A DNA stretch of 64,000 bases from Glaciecola sp964446865 (GTDB lineage Bacteria > Pseudomonadota > Gammaproteobacteria > Enterobacterales > Alteromonadaceae). Made by a program: the position numbers and the translations under genes. Location of the stretch: the NCBI GenBank assembly GCA_964446865.1, contig CAYURD010000003.1, positions 52,574 to 116,573 of the forward strand, in the 5' to 3' direction. Positions 1-9,244 of this stretch are shown in pieces (positions within the stretch are counted from its first letter, which is position 1; each line of letters begins with the position of its first letter). Below the pieces are notes generated by a model. It was given only the letters and a program-made list of their open reading frames with translations. It did no database searches and was not told the origin of the DNA.

Positions 1-359
1 TGCCATGAATACTCAAACTTAGCGACATCTTTAGGTTCATAATTAGCAGTGTCTAAATAGTCGGTTTTAGTCGCTAAACACGCATCCATGATAGGTAAAT
101 CTTGGTAGGGGAGTGCTAAGTTGATAAGCAAATCGGGCTGAACTTGCTTGATAAGCGCCGTTACTTCATCTGCATTGTCTGCGTCCACTTTAAAAACAGC
201 TTTTACTCTGTCTGCACCAATTTCTTTTTGGAGGGCTTCGCACTTTGATACTGTGCGACTGGCAAGATATATTTCATCAAAATATTGTGGTAATGATGCG
301 CATTTTTTAACTGTGACCGAAGCAACTCCACCAGCACCAATAATAAGCACTTTAGACAT
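1..359 (-). CDS. Carboxynorspermidine synthase / saccharopine dehydrogenase family, 5' part only
   Basis: Only the first 119 codons are inside the window; the rest runs off the left edge. The protein opens with MSKVLIIGAGGVAS, a Rossmann nucleotide-binding loop (GxGGxA at residues 8-13), followed by a segment containing EIYLASRTVSKCE, typical of the saccharopine dehydrogenase-like carboxynorspermidine synthases of Vibrio and relatives. That enzyme makes carboxy(nor)spermidine from aspartate semialdehyde and a diamine with NADPH. An AGGAAA ribosome binding site lies just before the ATG. The family call is firm. The substrate is inferred from similarity of the N-terminus, since the C-terminal half cannot be seen. 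Confidence 0.75.
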   Translation of the reverse strand, partial: MSKVLIIGAGGVASVTVKKCASLPQYFDEIYLASRTVSKCEALQKEIGADRVKAVFKVDADNADEVTALIKQVQPDLLINLALPYQDLPIMDACLATKTDYLDTANYEPKDVAKFEYSW

Positions 360-550
360 AAACGTTTCCTGTATTGAGTGAGTTATTGTAAATCGTAAGC
401 ACGAAGTCTGGCATTGCTATGAGCCAGAGCGACATCGACGAGCTTGTTTTGTATTGATACATTGTAGGATGTGAATCGGCCAGCAACAAGGTTTTGCGAG
501 CGAGTTATCCAAATATAATTAGTCAGGCAAATTTGCGGCGATTAAGCGCA

Positions 551-967
551 CTAATCTGAAAAGTCGCAAGTGTAAGGGCGATAGAATTTTATGCCAGTTT
601 TATTACGATTATAAGGATAGATGGTTACTGTATTTTGCCCTTGAGAGTCAGTAATAGTAAACACTAAGGCATCTGAGCTTGAACGGTCTGGGTGTGTAAC
701 TGTGGCGGAATAGACCAGTAGACTGACGGCGTTTTCAGCAAATAACTTACGTTCGTTTATCTGCTGTTGAAGGTCTTCTATCATTCCACTACTGGCTTCT
801 TGGCCATCACTGGGTACAAAAACACAATTGATGTCATTATCAATAGACAATACTGCATATGGGTAAAGCGTAGAAGAGTAGGTCAACATACTTTGGCTAA
901 ACGCCAAGGCTTTGCTGATGATCTGCGCATATGGCATGTGCTGTTTAAGTATTAGGCTCTTGTTCAT
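551..967 (-). CDS. Hypothetical protein, 138 aa
   Basis: I do not recognise this protein. It has no signal peptide or membrane segment. A fairly hydrophobic N-terminal helix region (about residues 14-30) is followed by a polar region and several short beta-like stretches ending in a Cys near the C-terminus. It lies on the same strand as the genes on both sides, with a 191-base gap to the polyamine gene downstream. Length and codon use look like a real gene. The overlapping plus-strand frame at 767-955 is weaker. No function is proposed. Confidence 0.55.
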   Translation of the reverse strand: MNKSLILKQHMPYAQIISKALAFSQSMLTYSSTLYPYAVLSIDNDINCVFVPSDGQEASSGMIEDLQQQINERKLFAENAVSLLVYSATVTHPDRSSSDALVFTITDSQGQNTVTIYPYNRNKTGIKFYRPYTCDFSD

Positions 968-1082
968 GAAACTTGTGCTAAATAAATTGTGTATATAAGC
1001 ATAACGGCCGAAATCGCTGAAAAGTTCAGTTTATTTACCATGATAATCTGTATGAAATTTGTTCGATGTTGGTTTTTGCTAG

Positions 1083-2108
1083 TTAAGGCTTGTCTGATGC
1101 TGCGCTGCGCAGGCCGCCAGTATGTATGATCATTACCTGACTGCTCGGCGCAAAGTAATTTGCTTTTAACAAGGCTTGCACAGCAAAAAAACACTTACCT
1201 GAATATACCGGCTCAAGTTTTACTGGCTCGTCAATAACTGTAGTCTTATGTTGATTAAATTGATCAACAAACCTCATAAGAGCTTGCGGTGTTTTGGCAT
1301 AACCTCCTTGATGAAAATCATGCATTATTTCCCAGTTATCAAAGGGACTGTGCTGATTGTTTTGCTCTGCTTGTGCCTCTTTAAGCAAATTATTAACCAG
1401 ATCTTCTAAATAATGCTCACCTTTTAACATCGCTATTCCTACTATTTTGGGTAGTGTTTGATTAGGATGCAACTGCCTGTATCGGGTAAAGAATGCGATT
1501 AAACCGGCCATGGTTCCACCACTAGCAACAGGCAATACGATATGGGTAATGTGTGTCTTTAAGATGGTTTGTTGGGCTAAGTACTCGTGCGCTATTTCGC
1601 CGACGCCTGCAAAACAATCTGTCATGGACCCGCCCTCGGGTATCAACAACTCTGCGGCATGTTGTTTGAGCAAGGCATTACAATAACTGCTTTGTTCTCG
1701 CTTGCGGTAATCGTTTTTGCTGACAAAGTATAGCGTGGCTCCCCAAGTTTTTAAATCAAGCAAAGTACTGGTCGGGTTTTGACTATAGTCGCCTCGCACA
1801 ACCGCCGTAAATTTAATATTTAATGTGTAGCAAATATAAGCGAGCGCGTGTAAGTGATTAGAATGGCCTCCGCCAAAACTAATAACATGTTTGATGCCTT
1901 GTTTTTCAATGTAATCCACGCTTTTCGACAACTTTCGAGATTTATTGCCAGAAATAATTGGATGGATCAAATCGTCTCGTTTGCAAAAAATGTTTATTTT
2001 GTTTTTTAAAATAAGCTTGCCTAGATCTTCGTTAGTGTTAGGCCACAATATAGGCTGCAACGGCGACGGTAATCGCAGGTCTACAGGCGTGTTGAAGTGA
2101 TTATTCAT
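1083..2108 (-). CDS. ACC deaminase / D-cysteine desulfhydrase family PLP enzyme
   Basis: A 341-aa fold-type II pyridoxal-phosphate enzyme of the 1-aminocyclopropane-1-carboxylate deaminase / D-cysteine desulfhydrase family. The motif SGNKSRKL near residues 53-60 holds the PLP-binding lysine. It is followed by the glycine-rich SFGGGHSNHLHALA, where the family binds substrate carboxylate, and later by a phosphate-binding ASGGTMAGL. Length matches the family (about 300-340 aa). The sequence does not settle whether the true substrate is D-cysteine, ACC or another beta-substituted amino acid. It stands alone, with more than 110 bases on each side, so context gives no help. Confidence 0.85.
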   Translation of the reverse strand: MNNHFNTPVDLRLPSPLQPILWPNTNEDLGKLILKNKINIFCKRDDLIHPIISGNKSRKLSKSVDYIEKQGIKHVISFGGGHSNHLHALAYICYTLNIKFTAVVRGDYSQNPTSTLLDLKTWGATLYFVSKNDYRKREQSSYCNALLKQHAAELLIPEGGSMTDCFAGVGEIAHEYLAQQTILKTHITHIVLPVASGGTMAGLIAFFTRYRQLHPNQTLPKIVGIAMLKGEHYLEDLVNNLLKEAQAEQNNQHSPFDNWEIMHDFHQGGYAKTPQALMRFVDQFNQHKTTVIDEPVKLEPVYSGKCFFAVQALLKANYFAPSSQVMIIHTGGLRSAASDKP

Positions 2109-2335
2109 ATATTTTTCGTAGTATTTAAGGAAGCTATGTTCATGAAAGCTGTGTTCGAAAAAAAGTGCTTATATCGTAGCAGTTAGTATGCACTCAGACC
2201 AAATATCCTAGCACTGCTATATATTCTTTAGTCTAGGGCCTGTACCGGTAGTGAGTTTTATTACACAAACTTAATAATCCAAAGCCTGCACACGAGCGTT
2301 ATAATCAACAATATAGTCATTTGGTGAGCAGTAAC

Positions 2336-2887
2336 ATGAAAACACAGTATAACAATCAGTCAATTATTAAGGGCAAGCGAAAGTTTTGCATCTTTTTGGC
2401 CATGTTAACGTTTTGCCTGAACGCGCAAGGAGGTAACTTGCAAGAATACTTTGAAGAACCACAAAAAGTGGGCGAAGCGAGACTCAGTGTGCTTTTTTGG
2501 GATATTTACGATGCAGCACTCTTTGCGCCAAAAGGTGAATTTACAGGTACGCAACCGTTTGCACTTGAGCTTAAGTACCTACGCAACTTTAAAGGAAAGG
2601 ACATTGCGAGTCGGTCAATTGATGAAATGCGCAAGTTAGGCATTAGCGATGAGGTTAAACTGGCTAAATGGTATCAAGAAATGCAAGATATTTTTCCAGA
2701 CGTTAAAGAAGGTGAAAAAATTACTGGCATTGTAGATACACAACAGGTCAGTCATTTTTACTATAATGACCAACCATTAGGTAAGGTTTACGATCAAGAA
2801 TTTAGCGAAGCTTTTTTTAATATCTGGTTATCAGAACAAACCTCAGAGCCTAAGATGAGAGAAAAATTATTAGGGCTTAGAAAGTAA
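2336..2887 (+). CDS. Chalcone isomerase-like exported protein
   Basis: This matches the bacterial chalcone-isomerase-like family (FTGTQPFALELKYLRNFKG and a C-terminal GxVYDQEFSEAFFNIWL). These proteins share the fold but probably not the plant activity. The frame is open from a TTG at 2321, but ATG 2336 is preferred: GGTGAG precedes it at useful spacing and the product then begins with a basic N-region and hydrophobic core (FCIFLAMLTFCLNAQG), a likely Sec signal peptide. The protein is thus about 183 aa and periplasmic. It probably forms an operon with the DUF3833 lipoprotein 58 bases downstream, a pairing that recurs in marine gammaproteobacteria, usually in a larger cluster of lipid-modifying enzymes not present here. 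Confidence 0.75.
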   Translation: MKTQYNNQSIIKGKRKFCIFLAMLTFCLNAQGGNLQEYFEEPQKVGEARLSVLFWDIYDAALFAPKGEFTGTQPFALELKYLRNFKGKDIASRSIDEMRKLGISDEVKLAKWYQEMQDIFPDVKEGEKITGIVDTQQVSHFYYNDQPLGKVYDQEFSEAFFNIWLSEQTSEPKMREKLLGLRK

Positions 2888-2945
2888 CACGATTGTTATC
2901 CGCAATCGATTGATTGCGTGTACCTCTTTTATGGAATGACAGAAT

Positions 2946-3533
2946 ATGCAACTTCTTAATACCACCGCTTCTTCACTTTCAAATTGCTTTAAAAAATACG
3001 CAAAACTAGTTATCTTAGCCATCTCACTTTTCATTTTGATGGGCTGTTCTTTATCGATTGATGGAGATGCTTACAAAAAACAACAACCTACTTTTGACCT
3101 CTATTCGTTTTTTGACGGTCCCGTCACTGCGTGGGGAATTGTGCAAAACCGCTCTGGTGAAGTTGTTCAGCGCTTTGTGGTAACAATCGATGGCAGCGTT
3201 GTTGATGATAAACTTATTTTAGATGAAACCTTTGAATACGGTCTGGGTGATGGCCCGATAAAACGTATTTGGACAATCACCAAAAATGCTGATGGCACCT
3301 TTACCGGCCGTGCTGGTGACATTGCGTCAGACGCCACTGGAACAAGTTTTGGCAATGCATTTAATTTCGTGTATGAAATGGATTTAGACGTGGATGGAAG
3401 CACTTACCGAGTCAATTTTGATGATTGGTTTTGGGCATTTGATAACAAACAAATAATGAATCGCTCTTACATCAAAAAATTTGGTATTGTGATGGCTGAG
3501 GTAACTATTTTTATGCAGCGTCAAGACATGTAG
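2946..3533 (+). CDS. DUF3833 family lipoprotein
   Basis: A 195-aa protein with an N-terminal hydrophobic segment ending in the lipobox LMGC (Cys about residue 34), so probably a lipidated envelope protein. The mature part reads LYSFFDGPVTAWGIVQNRSG, ending in a region with WAFDNKQIMNRSYIKKFG, the recognisable signature of DUF3833. The biochemical role of the family is unknown. It follows the chalcone-isomerase-like gene on the same strand. The convergent histidine kinase gene ends 19 bases beyond its stop codon. Confidence 0.85.
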   Translation: MQLLNTTASSLSNCFKKYAKLVILAISLFILMGCSLSIDGDAYKKQQPTFDLYSFFDGPVTAWGIVQNRSGEVVQRFVVTIDGSVVDDKLILDETFEYGLGDGPIKRIWTITKNADGTFTGRAGDIASDATGTSFGNAFNFVYEMDLDVDGSTYRVNFDDWFWAFDNKQIMNRSYIKKFGIVMAEVTIFMQRQDM

Positions 3534-3552
3534 TTAGGAAGCGATAAACAGC

Positions 3553-4938
3553 TTATATGCACTTAAATGTGAGTGCACACCTTAAGCCAGATGATGTTGA
3601 TATAGCAGATTTCTCAAACACGATTGACCCTTCATGTAGTGAAACAATAGCGTTAACCAAAGACAAACCTAAACCATTACCGCTCGTACTGCGACTTTTA
3701 TCGGCTCTATAAAAGCGCTGAGTAAGCTTGGTTAAGCTTTTTTGATCAACACCAATGCCGGTATCATCGATGCAAAACGTAATGCTGTGATGTTGTTGTG
3801 ACAAACTAACGTCTATGCGGCCGTTTTCAGGTGTAAACTTAATGGCATTGTCGATAACATTCGCAAAGGCTTGGAAAATTAAATCGCGGTCGCCTACAAT
3901 CTCAGATGTTTTTTGAGAATCAAATGATAAGGTGATATTTTTTTCTTCAATTAAGGGAGAATACAAATCTACCGCATCTTCCGCAATATCCTGTAAATCT
4001 AGTCCTGTAAACTCTGCCTTTTTCGCGCTATTTTCGATATCACTGATGCGCAGCAAAGAATTAAATATTGATAGTAGGTTATCGCATTCGTTGGCAAGAG
4101 TAATCCGTTCTCGCTCGTCTTTTATTTCTTCAATATGGCCTTTTAATCGAGTGAGTGGTGTACGCAAATCGTGGGCAATATTGTCAGATACAGACGTTAT
4201 TGCTTTGACCGACACTTCTATTTTATCGAGCAATTGATTAAGTACGAGGGCAAGCTTACTTAAATCATCCCATTGAGATTCTACATATAAGCGGTCGCTT
4301 AAATTACCGGTGGAAATTATATCGTCAGCGGTATCAGATATTTTATTAATCCGAGAAACCACATAATACGCAACGCCTAAACTAGTAATCGCCACAATCG
4401 ACACAATAATAATCATGACCCAAGACGATATTTGCGCTAAGGTCACTGCAAACTCAATATCTTGAAGACTGCGGGCAACTAATAGACTATCACCGTTACT
4501 AAACTCTATTATCATTGCCATTGAGCGCTCGGGCCGCACCACATTACTGCCGTCTTTTTCAAATGTGTCGCGCAGTACAGCTTTAATTTCTAACACGCCG
4601 TTTTTAACCGATTGCACACTTTCATTTGGCCAACTCGCTAAGTTGCCAGCTAAAAAGTTCTCTTGCTCGTCTTGAAAGTAGTATAAAAAGTCGTTTGCAT
4701 GGTTATCTAAGCGTTCATCTATTGCCCGCAAAACGGCTTCGCGGCCTGCTGCATTATACAAGCTTCTGAAACCACCTAAGTCTGATTGTATAGCGGCTTG
4801 TGTTTCTCTGACCAGTAATTCGTCGTTAGCGAGCGTAAGGGTGTAAGTATTAAACCCTACGCCCAGCATCAACAAAATGATAAAAAAGAAACTGACCACA
4901 AAGCTGGAGCTTTTGGTATAGGCTGTAATTGCGCGCAT
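3553..4938 (-). CDS. Sensor histidine kinase (OmpR-partner type)
   Basis: A 461-aa membrane kinase. TM1 is at about residues 13-33 and TM2 at about 171-194, enclosing a periplasmic sensor domain of some 135 residues. HAMP is at about 195-245. The HisKA box is NIAHDLRTPL with phosphoacceptor His257. The ATPase domain carries an N box (NVIDNAIKFTP), G1 box (DDTGIGV) and G2 box (GNGLGLSLV). All catalytic motifs are intact. It is transcribed with the response regulator 15 bases upstream, so the two form a cognate pair. The signal is unknown; the sensor domain matches nothing I can name. Confidence 0.9.
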   Translation of the reverse strand: MRAITAYTKSSSFVVSFFFIILLMLGVGFNTYTLTLANDELLVRETQAAIQSDLGGFRSLYNAAGREAVLRAIDERLDNHANDFLYYFQDEQENFLAGNLASWPNESVQSVKNGVLEIKAVLRDTFEKDGSNVVRPERSMAMIIEFSNGDSLLVARSLQDIEFAVTLAQISSWVMIIIVSIVAITSLGVAYYVVSRINKISDTADDIISTGNLSDRLYVESQWDDLSKLALVLNQLLDKIEVSVKAITSVSDNIAHDLRTPLTRLKGHIEEIKDERERITLANECDNLLSIFNSLLRISDIENSAKKAEFTGLDLQDIAEDAVDLYSPLIEEKNITLSFDSQKTSEIVGDRDLIFQAFANVIDNAIKFTPENGRIDVSLSQQHHSITFCIDDTGIGVDQKSLTKLTQRFYRADKSRSTSGNGLGLSLVNAIVSLHEGSIVFEKSAISTSSGLRCALTFKCI

Positions 4939-4953
4939 TAATAAAGACCCGTA

Positions 4954-5634
4954 TTAGCGGCTGCTGATGGTATAACCTGCACCACGAATAGTTTCTATCA
5001 TGGGGTAAGCAAAACCTTTGTCAATTTTGTTCCGCAGGCGGCTGATGTGCACATCAATAACATTTGTTTGCGGGTCAAAATTATATTCCCACACTTTTTC
5101 GAGTAACATAGCGCGCGTGACGATTTTATCGGGGTTGTGCATTAAATATTCGAGCAGTTTAAATTCTTTAGACTGCAAATCAATGACTTGGTCTTCTCTT
5201 GATACGGTGCGGTTAATAAGATCTAAGCTTAAATCGCCAAGAGTCAGTTTGGTGTTACTTGGCGTTGTCGTGTTTGCCAGGCGTGACGCTAAAATCTCAA
5301 TACGCGCTAAAAGCTCTTCAAACGCAAAGGGCTTGGTAAGATAGTCATCTGCGCCGGCGCGAAGACCTTTTACTTTATCGTCGACTTTATTCTTTGCGCT
5401 AAGTATGAGGGTAGGTGTTAAAATGCCTTGGCCGCGGTATTCATTTAATACGTCAATGCCGTCCATTTGTGGCAACATGCGATCTAATATAATGACATCA
5501 TATTGACCTTCAAGTGCCAAAGATAGTCCTTGTTTGCCATTATCTGCGTGATCAACTTCGTGACTAGCCTCGGCTAAGCCCTTTTGGATAAATCGAGCAA
5601 CGGTAGGCTCGTCTTCTACTAATAATATTTTCAT
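4954..5634 (-). CDS. OmpR/PhoB family response regulator
   Basis: A 226-aa regulator with a receiver domain (acidic pair in LLVEDE, phosphoacceptor Asp51 in ILDRMLPQMDG, conserved Lys in LTKPF) and a winged-helix DNA-binding domain with the classical NVIDVHISRLRNKID recognition region and GAGY near the end. It is the first gene of a two-gene operon with the histidine kinase and is divergent from the MAPEG gene. The nearest known subgroup is QseB/CopR/TctD-like, but the target genes cannot be read from the sequence. Confidence 0.92.
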   Translation of the reverse strand: MKILLVEDEPTVARFIQKGLAEASHEVDHADNGKQGLSLALEGQYDVIILDRMLPQMDGIDVLNEYRGQGILTPTLILSAKNKVDDKVKGLRAGADDYLTKPFAFEELLARIEILASRLANTTTPSNTKLTLGDLSLDLINRTVSREDQVIDLQSKEFKLLEYLMHNPDKIVTRAMLLEKVWEYNFDPQTNVIDVHISRLRNKIDKGFAYPMIETIRGAGYTISSR

Positions 5635-5707
5635 ACTAAAAAGATAGCTAATAGAGTAGGCTTTGTCAGGTTAAATTGCTGTAATTATTTATAAAAAAGG
5701 AAAAAAC

Positions 5708-6094
5708 GTGTTTATTATCATTATTTGTGTCCTCATCATTATATTAATGCCCTTGGTTGCGAAGGCACCTGTTGCCATTGGTATGGCAAAACTAGGTGGC
5801 TATGACAATAAGCACCCAAGAGCACAACAAGCAAAGCTTGAAGGCTTTGCGGGACGTGCGTTAGCAGCACATCAAAATTGTTTTGAAGCTATCTGCCTAT
5901 TTGCCCCCACGGTTTTGTTAGTGCTCGCCTTAGACGAACACAATGTGTACACCGTGCAGCTCTGCGTTGCTTATGTCGTATCACGGTTTTTATACATAGG
6001 CCTTTACTGGGCCAATTGGGACAAGTTAAGAAGCATAGTGTGGATCGTCGGCTTAATCACGATTCTTGCACATTATTGGTTATTACTAGCATAG
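5708..6094 (+). CDS. MAPEG family membrane protein
   Basis: A 128-aa protein starting at GTG 5708 behind an AAGGAA ribosome binding site. It has about four hydrophobic helices. The loop containing HPRAQQAKLEGFAGRALAAHQNCFEA resembles the conserved N-terminal loop of bacterial MAPEG proteins (membrane-associated proteins in eicosanoid and glutathione metabolism), and the C-terminal region has RFLYIGLYWANWDKLRS. Such proteins may act in glutathione-dependent lipid or xenobiotic chemistry, but the bacterial substrates are mostly unknown. It is divergent from the two-component operon and about 100 bases upstream of the M16 peptidase. Confidence 0.85.
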   Translation: MFIIIICVLIIILMPLVAKAPVAIGMAKLGGYDNKHPRAQQAKLEGFAGRALAAHQNCFEAICLFAPTVLLVLALDEHNVYTVQLCVAYVVSRFLYIGLYWANWDKLRSIVWIVGLITILAHYWLLLA

Positions 6095-6193
6095 CGTCTG
6101 GCAGATCATCATGGCGTTTTGCCCAATCCAGACAATTCCATTACCCAATTAATTATCGTAGTATTAATGCTTAACTTTATGTGAGTATATTAG

Positions 6194-9100
6194 ATGTTTT
6201 CAGCTTTAAATCTTGTTAGTCAAAAATCACGTTACCTCTTAACGGCATCAAGCCGTGTTGCTGTCTTTGCTCTTGTTTTTATGTTGTTGGCCTCGTGCGA
6301 AACAAAAAAGATGCCAACCGAAGGGATATCAGAAGGCGAAGCCGTATCAGCAAGCGAGCAAATAGAAGAAGTCGCTGCACCTATTTTACTGCCTGTCGAT
6401 GAGAAAATCGTGAAAGGAACACTAGAAAACGGCGTGCAGTATATTATTCGCGAAAATTCGAAACCCGAGAAATTCGCAGAGCTGAGGCTCATTGTAAAAG
6501 CCGGTTCAGTTATGGAAGACGAAAGTCAATTAGGTTTTGCTCATTTTGCCGAACATATGGCATTTAATGGTACAGAAGATTTTAAAGAACAAGAGATAAT
6601 CGATTTTGTAGAGTCTATTGGGATGAAGTTTGGCGCACATTTAAATGCGAGCACCACTTTTGATCATACGCTTTACAAATTGCGCGTTCCTACCGACGAC
6701 CCTACCGTAATAGAAGAAGCAATACATATCCTCGAAAATTGGGCACATAAAATAACTTTCGAAAACAACGCGATTGATGAAGAACGTGGTGTTGTTTTAG
6801 AGGAGTGGAGAGGGCGAAAAGGCGTTGGCGAACGCATCGCAAAACAGCAATGGCCGCTTATGTTTGCAGGCACCAATTATGCAGAGCGACTTCCAATAGG
6901 GACGCCAGAAATTATCCAAGAAGGGAAATTTGAAGATTTAAAACGTTTTTACACAACATGGTATCGACCCGAATTAATGTCGGTAGTGGCTGTTGGTGAT
7001 TTTGATCCTCAACAAATTGAGGCGCTAATTAAGCAATACTTCTCGCAAATAAAGTCCACAGATAGTACTTCGTCAAATGAAGTACCCACTGCAAAAACGC
7101 AATATTTAGAAGAATTCACCCAGCCACAAATTAAGATTATTCAAGATGAAGAACTCAGAACCACAACACTGTCGACAAGCTGGCGCAATAATCAAGCCCC
7201 GCTCCAGCAGTACACTATAGACACTCATCGCCAAGCGGTTGTGAAGAATTTACTCAGTAGCATTTTACGCAAACGAATCAACGACAAAGCACTTGATACC
7301 TCCAGTCCATTTTTAGGGGCAAGAGTTAGTTTAAGTTCTATGCTACCCACCGCCCAAGAGCTTTCTTTCAGAGCGGGTATTAAACCTGGGCAAAGCGAGC
7401 AAGCCTTTGAAAGTTTACTCACAGAATTTTTTAGAATGAAAGAGCACGGTGTCAGTGCCACTGAACTCGCGACAGAAAAGCGCTTATATATTGAATGGTT
7501 TGAAAGTTCGATTGAAAGTCAAAACACCTTGGAACACGGTAATTATATTTATCATTATGTGAATCATTTTTTACGTAAAAAACCGCTGACAAGCATTGAA
7601 CAAGACTTTGAGATTACTCGTGAAATATTAAACAACATCAGTGCTGAAGATCTTAAAATTATGATGAGTCAACTCACTGATCATGACAATGTGCTTGTAT
7701 TTTTAAGCTCGCCAAAAGAAAAAGACAAACAAGAAGACCTCAAGGCATCAAATGCAGAAAATACAAGTAATACAGCCAAGGTAAAAGACACGCCAGTAAG
7801 CCAACAAGCTTTACTCGCTATTTACGACCGAGTAAAAAACACCCCCACACAAGCAATGGCTGAAAAAGAACAAGTCAGCGAATTGATGGACACTATTCCA
7901 GCGCCAGGCAGCATCGTCCAAAAAACTCGAATCGAAAAGTGGGACGCACATGAATGGATCTTATCCAATGGGGCAAAGGTTATAGTAAAACCGACCAGTT
8001 TTAAAGAAAACTCAATACGCTTTCAAGCTATTAGTAATGGCGGTTTTGCCACCGTTGATAATGACACTTATTTACAAACTTTTGGTATGATAGATGCGCT
8101 TTCGTATTTGGGCTTAGGCGGCCTAAACATGGAGCAATTGCAGCAATTTTCGCGAGAGAAACGGTTCTCGCTTAATCCTAGAGTCAATGAATATAGCGAA
8201 GCGATGTCAGGTAGCAGCAATAAAGAAGATTTGTTGTACATGATGCAAAGTATATATTTACGATTTACCGCGCCGGTTAAAGACGAAGAACGCTTTGAAT
8301 GGCTTAAAGACAACTATCGCCCTCAACTTGAGAATAAATATAACAGCCCCAATGCGCAATTTTTTGCTGCGATTCAAGAGAAAACCAGTGCCGGTGACCC
8401 AAGACGGGTCGAATTTGATGTCGATATGCTTAATAAGCAAGATATGGACGCAACATTTGCACTCTATTCAGAGCGTTTTGCCAATGCAGCAGACTTTACT
8501 TTTTTCTTTGTTGGCGATGTAGATTTGCCACAAATGGAAGATTTTGTTAGCACGTATATTGCGAGTTTACCTAGTACTGATGAACGAGAGCAACGCAAAG
8601 CTCTGCCTCGATATCAACTGAAAGGCGAGGTTGAGGTGCACATGGAAAAAGGCAGTGAGCCCAAAGCGACTGTCATCTATAGCTTATTTGGTGATGCTAC
8701 GTGGAGCCATCAGAATCAAGTTGTGATGAGTGCGTTTAGAAGCAGTTTAGAAAAACAGCTACGTTTGCGCTTGCGTGAAGAGTTAGGCGCAGTGTATTCA
8801 GTTGGTCTAAATACAAGGCTAAGTCGTTGGCCATATCAGGACTATAGCCTTACGGTTAGTTTTACCTGCGATCCGCAGCGAATCGACGAATTATATAAAG
8901 AAGTAAATGCCATTTTTGCACAATTTATTGAAGGTGATATTGACTCGCAGTCACTAGAGAACTTTAAAACGGAACGCTTAACTAACCGTGAAAAGCGCTT
9001 GAAAGAAAATGGTTTTTGGATGGGATATATGGGAAATCATTACACGCCTTTTACTCCGCTACCTATTGGCGAATATGAATCATTAATTAACAGTATCGAT

Positions 9101-9214
9101 TTGGATATGCTGAAGGCGGCGGCGAAACAATATTTGCAAACAGATAATAAAGTGTTTGCAACGCTTAAGCCTTCAAAAGAAGAACCAGCAAAAGAAGAAC
9201 CAACACCAGAATAA
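6194..9214 (+). CDS. M16 family zinc metallopeptidase, large lipoprotein
   Basis: A 1006-aa protein with a lipoprotein signal (LLASC, lipidated Cys35) and two M16 modules. The N-terminal module has the inverted zinc motif HFAEH (residues 117-121) and the downstream glutamate region EERGVVLEEW, so it should be catalytic. The second module (from about residue 580) lacks the motif and fits the usual inactive partner half. The C-terminus is a low-complexity KEEPAKEEP tail. The overall plan resembles the PqqL-like periplasmic M16 enzymes of Gram-negatives, which degrade peptides or small imported proteins. No neighbouring TonB receptor was seen, so the substrate is unknown. Confidence 0.92.
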   Translation: MFSALNLVSQKSRYLLTASSRVAVFALVFMLLASCETKKMPTEGISEGEAVSASEQIEEVAAPILLPVDEKIVKGTLENGVQYIIRENSKPEKFAELRLIVKAGSVMEDESQLGFAHFAEHMAFNGTEDFKEQEIIDFVESIGMKFGAHLNASTTFDHTLYKLRVPTDDPTVIEEAIHILENWAHKITFENNAIDEERGVVLEEWRGRKGVGERIAKQQWPLMFAGTNYAERLPIGTPEIIQEGKFEDLKRFYTTWYRPELMSVVAVGDFDPQQIEALIKQYFSQIKSTDSTSSNEVPTAKTQYLEEFTQPQIKIIQDEELRTTTLSTSWRNNQAPLQQYTIDTHRQAVVKNLLSSILRKRINDKALDTSSPFLGARVSLSSMLPTAQELSFRAGIKPGQSEQAFESLLTEFFRMKEHGVSATELATEKRLYIEWFESSIESQNTLEHGNYIYHYVNHFLRKKPLTSIEQDFEITREILNNISAEDLKIMMSQLTDHDNVLVFLSSPKEKDKQEDLKASNAENTSNTAKVKDTPVSQQALLAIYDRVKNTPTQAMAEKEQVSELMDTIPAPGSIVQKTRIEKWDAHEWILSNGAKVIVKPTSFKENSIRFQAISNGGFATVDNDTYLQTFGMIDALSYLGLGGLNMEQLQQFSREKRFSLNPRVNEYSEAMSGSSNKEDLLYMMQSIYLRFTAPVKDEERFEWLKDNYRPQLENKYNSPNAQFFAAIQEKTSAGDPRRVEFDVDMLNKQDMDATFALYSERFANAADFTFFFVGDVDLPQMEDFVSTYIASLPSTDEREQRKALPRYQLKGEVEVHMEKGSEPKATVIYSLFGDATWSHQNQVVMSAFRSSLEKQLRLRLREELGAVYSVGLNTRLSRWPYQDYSLTVSFTCDPQRIDELYKEVNAIFAQFIEGDIDSQSLENFKTERLTNREKRLKENGFWMGYMGNHYTPFTPLPIGEYESLINSIDLDMLKAAAKQYLQTDNKVFATLKPSKEEPAKEEPTPE

Positions 9215-9244
9215 AGCTAAGAATACAGCCTTAAGCTAAGTCGA

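Noticed and set aside
964..1194. 76-aa minus-strand frame overlapping the end of the PLP enzyme gene
   Set aside because: It lies in another frame over the conserved C-terminus of the ACC-deaminase-like gene, and its composition looks random.
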